DNA of 64,000 nt from G965212005 sp965212005 (GTDB lineage Bacteria; Pseudomonadota; Gammaproteobacteria; Porifericomitales; Porifericomitaceae): NCBI GenBank assembly GCA_965212005.1, contig OZ243038.1, forward strand, positions 1,860,001 to 1,924,000. Direction: 5' to 3'. Every line of letters starts with the position of its first letter. The first letter of the stretch is position 1. A program made the position numbers and the translations under genes. The notes under the pieces were generated by a model. That model worked only from the letters and a program-made list of their open reading frames with translations, was not told the DNA's origin and ran no database searches. This document shows, in pieces, positions 43,138 to 52,731 of the stretch.

Positions 43138-45660
43138 TTAGAAGTTGAATTTAACCTTCAGGTAGGGGAAAGCGCCGTTATAACCATAAGGCACCGCCCG
43201 GATTGGGTATCGGAAGCCGCCATTGCTGATCACGTGCAGCACTTCATCCGTTCCCAGTCGGTCCGGCCTGTCGTTGAAGACGTTGTCTACGCCGGCGACA
43301 ACGGTAAAGTTTTCCGTCACGTCGCAGGCAACGCTGAAGTCAACCGGGATAGCCCGTTCCACCACGCTGGTGGGCCGAGTCCCCGGGATGCCGATGTGGT
43401 TTGCACCGAAGAAGTCAATTTCCGTTGACCCGTAATAGCTGATGCGCAATACGCTTTTGAAAGCGGCCCTGCTCCAGTCAAAGGACAGTGTTGCGCGCTC
43501 TTGCGGTTGCCCGCCGGTTAGAAATGAACGGGTTTCGTTTGGATATATCTGATCAATCGACGTTCCGGCCGGCACGTTGAAGCCGTCGATGTTGGTGTCG
43601 TTGAGGTTGCCGGCAAACGTTACGTCCAAATCACCGTCAAACAGGCTGATGGCGCCGTAAGTGAGGATTACGTCCAAGCCTTCGGTAGAGGTGTTGACGG
43701 CATTGGAGAAAAAGCTGATGCCGTTCACGCCCCTGGCATCCAGTTCGGCCAGTGCGGCGGGGTTGTCGGCCACGCTCTCGCGGTTTATCAAGCCTCCTAA
43801 AACGATGCGGTCGTCAATGGAAATCCGGTAAAAATCAACGGTCAGCAACAAGGTGTCGGTTGGAGACCAGACAAATCCAATGCTTACGCTGTCGGAAGTC
43901 TCGATGTCCAGGCCATCCACGCCCAGTGCCCTGGGAAAGGCACTGCCGGCGGCAGCTGTAAATGAGCGCTCCAGCACCCCGGCATCGTTGATATTGGTTT
44001 GAAAGGCACTGTATGCCGCCTGCTGCAGGGAAGGGGCGCGAAAGCCCGTTGCCGCTGCCCCGCGCAGGGCAAAGCTGTCGGTGAAGTCAAATCGCGTGGA
44101 AATTTTCCCGGTCAGTTCGCTGCCTACCCCCGCGCTGTATTTTTCGAAGCGAGAGGCAACGCCCAACAGCCAAATATCGGTCAGATTGCTTTCCAGATCG
44201 ATGTATGCCGCATAACTGCTCCGGTCTGCCTCGCCGGCTTCTGCCGGTGAAATGCCACTAAAAGCCTGAAATCCGCAGCCGGCAAACGCGCGGGGCACGT
44301 TGGGATCGGAAGGTATCACCACGGAAGGAATGCCTCCGCTGGCGTCTTCCGGGCTTTGGCTGCCGCATGAATACGATGCAAGAATGCCGGGACGGACCTG
44401 GTAGTTTTCGTCGCGGGCCTCGGCACCCAATGCCACGTTCAACGTTGTCTCTGCCATCTCAATGCTGCCGACAAGGTCCAGGTTAAAGGTCACTTGCTCG
44501 AAAGAGCGCCCCCCGGCATGGCCGGCAGTAGGTCCGGCGTTGGCGGCAATGTCTTCGTCAGTGGCCCCCGGGTTATCTCGAAGATACTCAGCGGCGATCG
44601 ATGCATTGATCGTATTGCTGCTGCCGAAGTCGTATTCGTTCTCTCCGTACGTCACTGAAAAATCCATGTTCCAGTCGGAAGTCAGGTCCACCAGGTAGCC
44701 CAGGGAGAATGAGACGTCAGTCGCCTCGTTATCGATGTTGGGCAAAAATCCGTCCGGGTGGACTTGGGGCACGACTTGCGCCGCGCTGCCGGCTTGCCGG
44801 CGAAAGCCGGAGCCTGTGGCGGTCCGGTCGGAGACGCCGCCAAAGGAATAGAGCGCCCCGTTGTAGAGCGGCAGCCTGGCATTGTAGAAGCCCGAGGCGA
44901 ATTCTCCTTCCGCACTGCCCTGGAACCAGCCGGGGCTGGCGCGATTGGTTGAGTCAAAGTCGCGGTATTCCGCGGAAATATTGATAAAGCCGCCGCTGTT
45001 GCCCAGTTCAAAGCCTGTATTAAATCCCAGGGGGAGCGTTTCGCCGTCTCCCGATCCGGTTTGCCCATACTGGATGAACCCGCTGGTCTGGCCCGTGCTT
45101 TCTTTCAGATTGATGTTGATCACGCCGGCGATTGCGTCCGATCCATATTGTGCGGCGGCACCGTCACGCAAAATCTCCACGCTACGCAGCGCGGTTATCG
45201 GAATCGAGTTCAGGTCGGTGCCTGCCGCGCCGCCGCCGATGCTGTTGGACAACTGGAATACCGCTTGGGTATGACGTCGCTTGCCGTTGATCAGCACCAG
45301 TACCTGGTCGGGTTGCAGTCCCCGCAAGGTGGCAGGCAGAAACAGGTCATTCCCGTCCGAGATTTGCGTGCGCGAAAAGTTGAAGGAGGGGGCAACCGTC
45401 TGCAAAGCCTGCCCGAGTTCGGAAAAGCCTCCGTCGCTTAACGTATCGCTTTTGATGATGTCGACCGGGACGGCTGATTCCGCCGCCGTGCGCCCCTTCA
45501 CGCGGCTTCCGATGGTGATCACTTCTTCCACTACTTTTTCATCCGATCGTGACTGTGAATGGGCGCCGGCTGAATAGGCAAACAATACGCTGCCGGCGAC
45601 GCACACCAGGCATAAGACTCTCTGCGCCTGGACTGAGCTTTCGCATGAGTTGGTTATCAT
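43138..45660 (-). CDS. TonB-dependent outer-membrane receptor
   Basis: An outer-membrane gated channel that uses TonB energy to import siderophores, glycans or other large solutes. The 840-residue protein has a signal peptide (residues 1-34, VLCLVCVAGSVLFAYSAGAHS), a TonB-box-like stretch EEVITIGSR, and a plug domain with DQVLVLINGKRR and LRSVEILRDGAAAQYGSDAI. A long beta-barrel ending in aromatic F (KVKFNF) follows. ATG 45660 has AAGAGGAG seven bases upstream; the longer frame from 45735 is rejected. An inverted repeat lies 42-65 bases upstream. Downstream, 7 bases away, is the sulfatase, so the ligand may be a sulfated compound. Confidence 0.93.
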   Translation of the reverse strand: MITNSCESSVQAQRVLCLVCVAGSVLFAYSAGAHSQSRSDEKVVEEVITIGSRVKGRTAAESAVPVDIIKSDTLSDGGFSELGQALQTVAPSFNFSRTQISDGNDLFLPATLRGLQPDQVLVLINGKRRHTQAVFQLSNSIGGGAAGTDLNSIPITALRSVEILRDGAAAQYGSDAIAGVININLKESTGQTSGFIQYGQTGSGDGETLPLGFNTGFELGNSGGFINISAEYRDFDSTNRASPGWFQGSAEGEFASGFYNARLPLYNGALYSFGGVSDRTATGSGFRRQAGSAAQVVPQVHPDGFLPNIDNEATDVSFSLGYLVDLTSDWNMDFSVTYGENEYDFGSSNTINASIAAEYLRDNPGATDEDIAANAGPTAGHAGGRSFEQVTFNLDLVGSIEMAETTLNVALGAEARDENYQVRPGILASYSCGSQSPEDASGGIPSVVIPSDPNVPRAFAGCGFQAFSGISPAEAGEADRSSYAAYIDLESNLTDIWLLGVASRFEKYSAGVGSELTGKISTRFDFTDSFALRGAAATGFRAPSLQQAAYSAFQTNINDAGVLERSFTAAAGSAFPRALGVDGLDIETSDSVSIGFVWSPTDTLLLTVDFYRISIDDRIVLGGLINRESVADNPAALAELDARGVNGISFFSNAVNTSTEGLDVILTYGAISLFDGDLDVTFAGNLNDTNIDGFNVPAGTSIDQIYPNETRSFLTGGQPQERATLSFDWSRAAFKSVLRISYYGSTEIDFFGANHIGIPGTRPTSVVERAIPVDFSVACDVTENFTVVAGVDNVFNDRPDRLGTDEVLHVISNGGFRYPIRAVPYGYNGAFPYLKVKFNF

Positions 45661-45701
45661 TATTAAACTCCTCTTGAGTTTCAGGTACCCCAGGTACTTT
45701 T

Positions 45702-45725
45702 GGATACCTATAGGGATAGGTTTCC
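45702..45725 (-). promoter_or_regulatory. Inverted repeat upstream of the TonB receptor, possible operator
   Basis: GGATACCTAT (45702-45711) and ATAGGTTTCC (45716-45725) pair at 9 of 10 positions around a 4-base spacer. It lies between the 5-oxoprolinase stop and the receptor start. It could be an operator for substrate-responsive control or a small hairpin; there is no adjacent regulator gene. Confidence 0.35.
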
Positions 45726-45828
45726 AAGATACCAAATCCGGGACGGCATTTCAAAAATTACACAGGCACTTTCGACCTCGGCGGAGCCTGCGCAATGGCA
45801 GCAATCCGGGCATCCCGAGGTGCCGATG

Positions 45829-48800
45829 CTAGCGCTCGAGTTTGCCGCAGGCACCGCCGCCCGGTGTCTCAATGCGCAGACGGTCCCCTGCCGCCACCTG
45901 TGCCTGGCAGCTGCCGGGCAGCTTTTCCACTGTGCCGTCCGCCCGGAGCAGCGTGTTGCGGCCCGCGGCACCGGGAGCACCGCCTTGCAGGCCGAAAGTC
46001 CCCCTTTTCCGGTGTCCGCTGAGCAGAGAAATCTCCATCGCTTCCAGAAAACGCAGCTCCCGTGTCACCCCGTTACCGCCGCGGTAACGGCCCTGTCCAC
46101 CGCTGCCGTAACGTATGGCAAATCGTTCCAGCAATACCGGGAAGCGCCACTCCAATATCTCTGGATCGGTGATCCGGGAGTTTGTCATATGCGTATGCAC
46201 CGCATCGGCGCCATCAAAACCAGGACCCGCCCCGGCTCCGCCGCAGATGGTCTCGTAATACTGGCAGCGATCGTTGCCAAAGCTGACGTTGTTCATGGTG
46301 CCCTGGGAGGCTGCCAGCGCCTCGAACGCCAGAAACAGCGCGTTGCTGATCGCTTGCGAAGTCTCGACGTTGCCCGCCGCCACGGCATCCGGAAAGCGCG
46401 GGCTCAGCAGGCTGTCCGCAGGCAGTATGATGCGGACCGGCTTCAGACAACCGTCGTTTAACGGAATGGGTTCATCCACCAGGGTGCGAAACACGTACAA
46501 TACTGCGGCGCGTGTGACCGCGGGAGGCGTGTTGAAATTGTCTGCGGCGCGCGCCGACGTGCCGCTGAAATCCACCACTGCGGAGCCGGCTGCCGGATCG
46601 ATCTGCACCTGCACCTGAATATGCGCGCCGTTGTCCATCGGATAACGCACGTGCCGCCCGCCGTGCAGTTTGCGTAGCATATTACGCACCGCCTGTTCGG
46701 CGTTGTCCTGCACGTGGCGTGCGTAAGCGCACACGGTGCTTTCGCCAAAGCGTTCCGCCAGGCGGCGCAGCTCCAGGACTCCGGTTTGATTGGCTGCCGT
46801 CTGTGCTTTCAGGTCGGCGACGTTGCGCTCGATATTGCGCGCCGGATGAGGCCCCGTGCCTAGCAGACCGTGCAGCTCCCGCTGGCGCAGGCGTCCGTCT
46901 TGCACCAGCAGGAAACAGTCGATGAGCACTCCCTCTTGTTCCAGGTGGGTACTGTAGGCCGGCATGGAGCCAGGGGTGATGCCGCCGACGTCGGCGTGGT
47001 GGCCGCGGGAGGCAACGTAAAACAGGGGAGTTTGGGCGCCGTTTCCAAGAAACACCGGGGTGACGGTGGTAATGTCCGGCAAATGAGTACCGCCGTTGTA
47101 TGGATTGTTCAGCGCGTATACTTCCCCCGGGCGCAGCGGGCTGCGGCGGATCACGCTGCGCACAGTCTCGCCCATGGAACCTAAATGCACCGGCACATGC
47201 GGAGCATTGGCGATCAGGCTGCCACCGGCGTCAAACAGCGCGCAGGAAAAATCCAGCCGTTCCTTGATGTTGACTGAATAAGCGGTGTTTTGCAGTGTGG
47301 CGCCCATTTGTTCTGCGATCGACAGGAACAAGTTGTTGAATATTTCCAGGCGCACCGGGTCGGCCTGGTCGCTGTCCCGCGGGCGCGAGCGCGGCCTTGC
47401 CGTGCGCGACAACAGCAGGTTGCGGTGCTCATCGAGCCGGGCGCTCCATGCAGGATCCACGACGGTAGTGGAATTATGTTCGGCGATGATGGCGGGCCCC
47501 GCCACCGATTGGCCGGGAGCAAGCAGCGTTCGCCAGTGCAGCGGGACGCGGCGCAGGCGTCCGTCCACGTACATCGGGACTTGGGCCGATCCGTTCTCCG
47601 GTCGCGTTTCCGCCAGTTCCTGCGTCAGCTCGCCATCCGGATTCAATGTGCCCACGGCCTCCGCCAGGACCGCGTCCACGACCAGCGAGGTCTCTTTCAT
47701 GGTAAATCCAAAGCGTTCCTGGTGGCGTTCCTCGAAACGCCGCCGCATGTCCGCGGCACTGGCCGCTTCGACCTGCAGGATCGAGTCGGAATCGGCGTAG
47801 TGCAGGTGGGCGCGCCGCAGGCAGCGGATGGCCGCCGCGGGAATGCTCTGTTGACGCACGTCCTGGCACGCCAGCTCCTGCAACTCCTGCCAGGTGGCGG
47901 CCAATTGGGGCTCCAGGGACTGATCCAGCCTGGCAGTGATCGCCCGCTGCCTGGTTTTGCGCACTTGAGCCAATCCCATGCCGTAGGCGGACAGCACGCC
48001 GGCCAGCGGATGAATCAAAACCTGGCGCAATCCCAGTTCATCGGCTACCCGGCAGGCGTGTTGGCCGCCGGCTCCGCCAAAGCAGCACAGCACGTAATCG
48101 CTGACGTCGTGGCCGCGTTGTACGGAGATGCGCTTGATGGCAGTGGCCATGTTGGCGACGGCTATGCGTAGAAACCCTTCCGCCGCCTGGTACAGGTCCG
48201 GGTCTGCACGGGCAGGGTCGATCTCCCGCGCCAATCGCTTGAAAGCTGTCCTGACCCCCTGCTGGTCCAACTCCTGGTTGCCGTCGGGACCAAAGATCCT
48301 GGGGAAATACCCGGATTGCAGCCGCCCGAGCAGCAAGTTGCAATCCGTCACCGTGAGCGGCCCTCCCCGCCGGTAGCAGAGTGGCCCGGGATCGGCTCCC
48401 GCGGAATGCGGTCCCACCTGGCACCGGCCATCGCGGAATTTGAGTATGGAGCCGCCACCGGCGGCGATGGTATGGATGCGCAGCGCAGGCACGCGCAGGC
48501 GAATCCCCGCGTGCACCGATTCAAAATCGCGCTCCAGTTCGCCCGCATAGTGCGCCACGTCGGTGGAAGTGCCGCCCATGTCAAAGCTGATCACATGCTC
48601 AAAGCCCACCCTGCGGCAGCTTTCCACCGCGCCGACGATCCCTCCTGCCGGCCCGGACAGAATGCTGTCGCGGCCCCGAAAGTGTGCGGCTTCGCTGAGG
48701 CCACCGTTTGACTGCATGAAAAACAGGCGCGTGCCACTCAGTGCCTGCGATACCTGCTCCACGTAGCGGCGCAGCACCGGTGACAGGTAAGCGTCTGCCA

Positions 48801-49434
48801 CGGTGGTGTCTGCGCGCCCGACGATCTTCATCAGCGGGCTGACCTGATGAGAAACGGATACCTGGCTGAAGCGAAGCTCGCGGGCCCAGGCAGCGAGCTT
48901 TTGTTCGTGTTGAGGGTAACGGTAGCCGTGCATCAGGCAGATCGCACAGGCGTGAATCCCGTCCCGTCGTGCCTCCTCCAGCCCCTGCCGTGCCTGCTCC
49001 TCGTCCAGGGGCAGCAATACCTCTCCGCGGGCGTTGATCCGTTCATTGATTTCCAGTACGCGCGCATAGAGCGGTTCCGGCAACACGATCCGGCGCGCAA
49101 ACAGGTCCGGTCGATTCTGGTAGGCAATGCGCAGGATATCGGCGAAGCCGCTCGTGGTCACCAGCAGCGTCCGCGCCCCTTGCCGCTCCAGCAACGCGTT
49201 GGTGGCCGCCGTAGTCCCCATGCGCACCGATTCAATGCGCTCGGTCGCCGGGATCGGTGCTCCGTCCTCAAGGCCCAGCAAGATCCGGATCCCGCGCAGC
49301 GCTGCGTCCTCGCGGTACAGCGGACTCTCCGATAGCAGCTTGCAGGAGATCAGCCTGCCGTCAGGACGCCGCCCCACCACGTCGGTAAAGGTTCCGCCCC
49401 GATCGATCCAGAATTGCCATCTTTCGCTGTCCAT
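45829..49434 (-). CDS. 5-oxoprolinase / hydantoinase family, HyuA-HyuB fusion
   Basis: The family opens 5-oxoproline to glutamate using ATP (or hydrolyses hydantoins and acetone carboxylase-type substrates). At 1201 residues it has both halves fused, as in full-length 5-oxoprolinases. The HyuA-like half starts WIDRGGTFTDVVGR and has the ATP-site segment DMGGTSTDVA near 310. The HyuB-like half begins about 705 with EIFNNLFLSIAEQMGATLQ and has NNPYNGGTHLPD near 800 and GGNGVTRELRF near 1130. ATG 49434 is chosen because residues upstream in the frame from 49653 do not look like the family. It reads toward the TonB receptor with 168 bases between. Substrate choice is open. Confidence 0.9.
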   Translation of the reverse strand: MDSERWQFWIDRGGTFTDVVGRRPDGRLISCKLLSESPLYREDAALRGIRILLGLEDGAPIPATERIESVRMGTTAATNALLERQGARTLLVTTSGFADILRIAYQNRPDLFARRIVLPEPLYARVLEINERINARGEVLLPLDEEQARQGLEEARRDGIHACAICLMHGYRYPQHEQKLAAWARELRFSQVSVSHQVSPLMKIVGRADTTVADAYLSPVLRRYVEQVSQALSGTRLFFMQSNGGLSEAAHFRGRDSILSGPAGGIVGAVESCRRVGFEHVISFDMGGTSTDVAHYAGELERDFESVHAGIRLRVPALRIHTIAAGGGSILKFRDGRCQVGPHSAGADPGPLCYRRGGPLTVTDCNLLLGRLQSGYFPRIFGPDGNQELDQQGVRTAFKRLAREIDPARADPDLYQAAEGFLRIAVANMATAIKRISVQRGHDVSDYVLCCFGGAGGQHACRVADELGLRQVLIHPLAGVLSAYGMGLAQVRKTRQRAITARLDQSLEPQLAATWQELQELACQDVRQQSIPAAAIRCLRRAHLHYADSDSILQVEAASAADMRRRFEERHQERFGFTMKETSLVVDAVLAEAVGTLNPDGELTQELAETRPENGSAQVPMYVDGRLRRVPLHWRTLLAPGQSVAGPAIIAEHNSTTVVDPAWSARLDEHRNLLLSRTARPRSRPRDSDQADPVRLEIFNNLFLSIAEQMGATLQNTAYSVNIKERLDFSCALFDAGGSLIANAPHVPVHLGSMGETVRSVIRRSPLRPGEVYALNNPYNGGTHLPDITTVTPVFLGNGAQTPLFYVASRGHHADVGGITPGSMPAYSTHLEQEGVLIDCFLLVQDGRLRQRELHGLLGTGPHPARNIERNVADLKAQTAANQTGVLELRRLAERFGESTVCAYARHVQDNAEQAVRNMLRKLHGGRHVRYPMDNGAHIQVQVQIDPAAGSAVVDFSGTSARAADNFNTPPAVTRAAVLYVFRTLVDEPIPLNDGCLKPVRIILPADSLLSPRFPDAVAAGNVETSQAISNALFLAFEALAASQGTMNNVSFGNDRCQYYETICGGAGAGPGFDGADAVHTHMTNSRITDPEILEWRFPVLLERFAIRYGSGGQGRYRGGNGVTRELRFLEAMEISLLSGHRKRGTFGLQGGAPGAAGRNTLLRADGTVEKLPGSCQAQVAAGDRLRIETPGGGACGKLER

Positions 49435-49642
49435 CTCTCTATGATAATGCAGTCTGGTCCGCCCCCCCTCTGTTGGTGTATCCCAGGGCGCTGGGAATGG
49501 TCTTGCTGACCGGGGTATCGTTAAAGGTAACGGAAGCCGGATTTTCCTGGCTGGCCCAACTCCGCTCCGCTCTGCCGGGCAGGCGGGGTGATACAATGAG
49601 CTCTGCCGTCCGGCCGGCGGCGGCAGTGCAAGTGGAGCATGA

Positions 49643-50110
49643 ATGAAGACCAAGCGCCCCGAGGACGCCGATAAAGCGGACGTGATTGACGCGTTGTTGC
49701 CGCAGACACAGTGCGGACAATGCGGCTTTCCCGGTTGCCGGCCTTACGCCCAGGCCATTGCGGCGGGACGGGCCGGGATCAATCGTTGCCCGCCCGGCGG
49801 CACAGTGACCATTACCGCCCTGGCCGAGTTGTTGGGCCGGGAGCCGGAAGCGCCGAACTTTCTCCCGACGCCGCCGCGGCGGGTCCGGATCGAGGAGCCG
49901 GACTGCATCGGTTGCACCAAGTGCATCCAAGTGTGCCCGGTGGACGCTATTGTCGGCGCGCAGGGGAAGATGCACACCGTGATCGAGTCAGATTGCACCG
50001 GCTGCGGCCTGTGTCTGCCTCCTTGTCCGGTGGACTGCATTCATTGGCTGCTCGTCCCGGTGCCGGCGCGGCATTGGCTGCATCCGGCGAGCGTTGCGGA
50101 GGATCGTTGA
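49643..50110 (+). CDS. rnfB: Rnf-type electron transport protein RnfB, short form
   Basis: RnfB carries Fe-S clusters in the Rnf complex, which couples ferredoxin/NADH electron transfer to ion transport. This form has 155 residues against about 190 in E. coli RsxB. It contains the 4Fe-4S domain CGQCGFPGC (24-32) and two ferredoxin motifs (CIGCTKCIQVCP, CTGCGLCLPPCP), but lacks the N-terminal membrane helix. ATG 49643 is well placed and no longer in-frame extension with a helix was found. rnfC begins overlapping its stop (TTGA). rnfA, D, G and E are not in the window. Confidence 0.88.
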   Translation: MKTKRPEDADKADVIDALLPQTQCGQCGFPGCRPYAQAIAAGRAGINRCPPGGTVTITALAELLGREPEAPNFLPTPPRRVRIEEPDCIGCTKCIQVCPVDAIVGAQGKMHTVIESDCTGCGLCLPPCPVDCIHWLLVPVPARHWLHPASVAEDR

Positions 50111-51600
50111 AGTCCTACCGCAACGCCTTTCCCGGCGGGCTGGACCTGCCGACGCACAAGGAGCTGTCCAACAATTCGCCTGCTATCCTGGTTCCGTTGC
50201 CGGAGCGGATCATTTTACCTTTACAGCAGCATATCGGTTTGCCGGCACTGCCGCAGGTGCGGGTGGGGGATCGGGTGCTCAAGGGTCAGCCGGTGGCGCG
50301 CTCCGAGCGTTTCGTCAGCGTGCCTTTGCACGCCAGCACTTCGGGCAAGGTGATCGACATAGGAGATTACCCGGTGCCGCATCCTCCCGGTCAGAAAGCG
50401 CCCTGCATTGTGATCGAACCGGATGGGGAAGACAGCTGGTTTGATATTCAGCCCACGTTGTCCTATGAGCAGAAGGATCCGGCACAGCTGCATCGTTTGA
50501 TCCAGGAATGCGGAATCGTCGGCCTGGGCGGCGCAGGGTTTCCGGCGCACGTCAAGATCCAGGAAGGAGTTGAGAACGAAGTCGATACGCTGATTATCAA
50601 CGGCGTCGAATGTGAGCCCTACATTACCTGTGATGATCGCCTGATCCGGGAAAAGGCCCAGTACGTGGTAGCCGGAACCAACATCATTGCCCACGCGGTG
50701 CAGACCAGCCGCAGCATCATCGCGGTGGAAGAGGACATGCCCGAGGCCGCGCAGGCCTTGCAGGAACAGTTGCAGGGAGACATTGAACTGGTCACGGTAC
50801 CCAGCCGTTTTCCGGCCGGCGGAGAGAAACAGTTGGTGCAAACGCTGACCGGTCGCGAGGTGCCCAGCGGCGGCCTGGCGATCCATATAGGCGTGGTAGT
50901 GCACAACGTGGCGACCGCGGCGGCAGTTTTTCGGGCCGTCACCCGGGGAGAGCCTATCGTTTCCCGCTACCTGACCGTGACCGGGGAGGTGGAGCAGCCG
51001 CGCAACGTGCAGGTGCTGCTTGGTACTCCGGTGGCCGATTGCGTGCGCCTATGCGATCAAAGGCCGCTCGATGATCGGGAGATCATCGTTGGTGGACCCA
51101 TGATGGGCAGCCGGCTGCAAAGCATGGATGTGCCTATCACAAAGATGACGAACTGTGTGATGGTCGTCATGGAGAAGCATCGCGAGGCGGCCCAGCCTTG
51201 TATCCGTTGTGATCGCTGCGCGGACGTGTGTCCGGTACGGCTGCAGCCGCAGGAGCTTTATCGCCTGATCGATGCCGATGCCCTGGAGAATGCCCGCGAC
51301 TATCATCTGTTTGACTGCATTGAGTGCGGCTGCTGCGCTTACGTTTGCCCCAGTCAGATCCCGCTGGTGCATTACTATCGTTACGCCAAGTCAGGCCTGG
51401 CCATGCGCGAGCGCAACCGCGAGGGCGCCGACCGCGCCAGGGCGCGTTTCCTGGCCAGGGAAGAACGGTTGCAGCGCGAACGGGAGCAGCAGCTGGGTGC
51501 TCCGGTGCCGCGCTCGCCGGAGCAGCGCCGTGCTTACGTGGAAGAGGCGGTGGACCGAGCCCGAAAGCGCCGCACGGAAGACGACTCCGCGGATCCCTGA
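50107..51600 (+). CDS. rnfC: Rnf-type electron transport protein RnfC
   Basis: RnfC is the NADH/FMN-binding peripheral subunit. From TTG 50107 it has 497 residues. Motifs include a glycine-rich nucleotide segment GLGGAGFPAHVK near 140, NGVECEPYITCDDR near 165 and two ferredoxin motifs, CIRCDRCADVCP near 360 and CIECGCCAYVCP near 400. It lacks the long Ala-rich tail found in E. coli RsxC. The start TTG overlaps the rnfB stop and has GGAGGAT just upstream. A frame open from 49711 only overlaps rnfB out of phase. The usual partners rnfD, G, E and nth do not follow. Confidence 0.92.
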   Translation: MKSYRNAFPGGLDLPTHKELSNNSPAILVPLPERIILPLQQHIGLPALPQVRVGDRVLKGQPVARSERFVSVPLHASTSGKVIDIGDYPVPHPPGQKAPCIVIEPDGEDSWFDIQPTLSYEQKDPAQLHRLIQECGIVGLGGAGFPAHVKIQEGVENEVDTLIINGVECEPYITCDDRLIREKAQYVVAGTNIIAHAVQTSRSIIAVEEDMPEAAQALQEQLQGDIELVTVPSRFPAGGEKQLVQTLTGREVPSGGLAIHIGVVVHNVATAAAVFRAVTRGEPIVSRYLTVTGEVEQPRNVQVLLGTPVADCVRLCDQRPLDDREIIVGGPMMGSRLQSMDVPITKMTNCVMVVMEKHREAAQPCIRCDRCADVCPVRLQPQELYRLIDADALENARDYHLFDCIECGCCAYVCPSQIPLVHYYRYAKSGLAMRERNREGADRARARFLAREERLQREREQQLGAPVPRSPEQRRAYVEEAVDRARKRRTEDDSADP

Positions 51601-51909
51601 GCGCTTGCCTGCCGCCTCGCGACCGTTTTACCTGGTGCGGAGGCGTTTGCCTGAAAAAGAGCCGCCGCCGTGCCCACCCGCCGGCCATTCGCTATTGGAT
51701 GCGGTCGATCATCGGTGCACGGACCAGGGTGGCCGGCTTCTTTGCAATCTCCATGCCGAGGCGAAGCAGCGCAAATCTCCCCGCTGTCCCGGTGCGCTCC
51801 GGGCGCCGATGAACGCAGTTTGAATAGATGCTGCGGCTTATATTGAATGAACACCGGGCGCGCTGACAGGTGCCTGGAACCTTGCACCACGTTGCCGCCG
51901 GAAGACAGT
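51601..51909. other. Intergenic region between rnfC and the znu operon
   Basis: The two genes converge on this stretch. I see no coding potential and no recognised terminator. A short frame on the minus strand ending near 51692 has no homology that I recognise. Confidence 0.45.
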
Positions 51910-52731
51910 TCAGCGGTGTCGCAGCCAATGGACACTGCAACTGGCCAGCAGGTACACGCTGACGGTCAATAGCGTGATGGTGGCTCCGGCAGGCAGGTTG
52001 GGCGAATAGGAAATGGCAATGCCCAGGGTGGAAGTGGCGATGCCGATCAGAATAGCCGAAATCATCGCGCTCGCGAGTGTGCTGGCGAACAGCAGGGCGG
52101 TTGCCGCCGGCAGGGCGAGCAGGGCAACCATCAGGGTGATGCCGACCAGGCGCATCATCAATACCACGGTAAAAGAGACCAGGAACATCAGCAGCAGGTA
52201 GAAACTGTTGACCGGCACCCCGCGTGAGCGGGCAAAGTCCTCGTCCAGCACGCAGGCGTTGAGTTGGCGATAGAACAGCAAAACCAGGATCACGATCGCC
52301 ACGTCCAGGATGATCATCATGACCAGGTCTGTTTGACTCACCAGCAGAATATTGCCGAACAGGTAATTTTCCAGTTCCATCCCGAGTTCAGGCCGATCAG
52401 AGATCAGCAGTACGCCGATCGCCATGCCGGCAGGCCAGAGTGCGGCCAACATCACGTCCTGCTCCTGTTGCAGGCGCAAGTGGATCAGCCACGCCAGCGA
52501 GGCGGCCACCAGGCCTGCCGCAAGCGCGCCCCACAGCGGGGGCCAATCAAACAGCAGGGACACCCCCACGCCTGCCAGCAAGCTGTGTGCAATGCCGCCG
52601 GAAAGCAGGCTGGCGCGTTTGATCACGACCAGCGGGCCGATCAATCCGCAGCCGATACCGGCCAACAGGCCGGCCAGAAGCGCACGTTGCAGGAAATTGT
52701 ATTGAGGCAGCGCCTGTAGAAACTCAGGCAT
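51910..52731 (-). CDS. znuB: Zinc/manganese ABC transporter permease, ZnuB-like
   Basis: Inner-membrane channel of a metal importer. The 273-residue protein has about eight hydrophobic helices and the family segments GCGLIGPLVVIKRASLLSGG near 28-47 and AHSLLAGVGVSLLF. ATG 52731 overlaps the end of the ATPase gene by 8 bases. It is the last gene of the order solute-binding protein, ATPase, permease. Zinc is favoured over manganese by the histidine-rich loop of the binding protein; this is inference. Confidence 0.9.
   Translation of the reverse strand: MPEFLQALPQYNFLQRALLAGLLAGIGCGLIGPLVVIKRASLLSGGIAHSLLAGVGVSLLFDWPPLWGALAAGLVAASLAWLIHLRLQQEQDVMLAALWPAGMAIGVLLISDRPELGMELENYLFGNILLVSQTDLVMMIILDVAIVILVLLFYRQLNACVLDEDFARSRGVPVNSFYLLLMFLVSFTVVLMMRLVGITLMVALLALPAATALLFASTLASAMISAILIGIATSTLGIAISYSPNLPAGATITLLTVSVYLLASCSVHWLRHR

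Noticed and set aside
45661..45735. Longer start for the TonB receptor
   Set aside because: ATG 45660 has AAGAGGAG at ideal spacing and begins a clear signal peptide.
49711..50106. N-terminal extension of RnfC
   Set aside because: It is rnfB read out of phase; TTG 50107 has a strong ribosome site and overlaps the rnfB stop.
51534..51940. Short minus-strand frames between rnfC and znuB
   Set aside because: No motif, no ribosome site, and they overlap rnfC or znuB.
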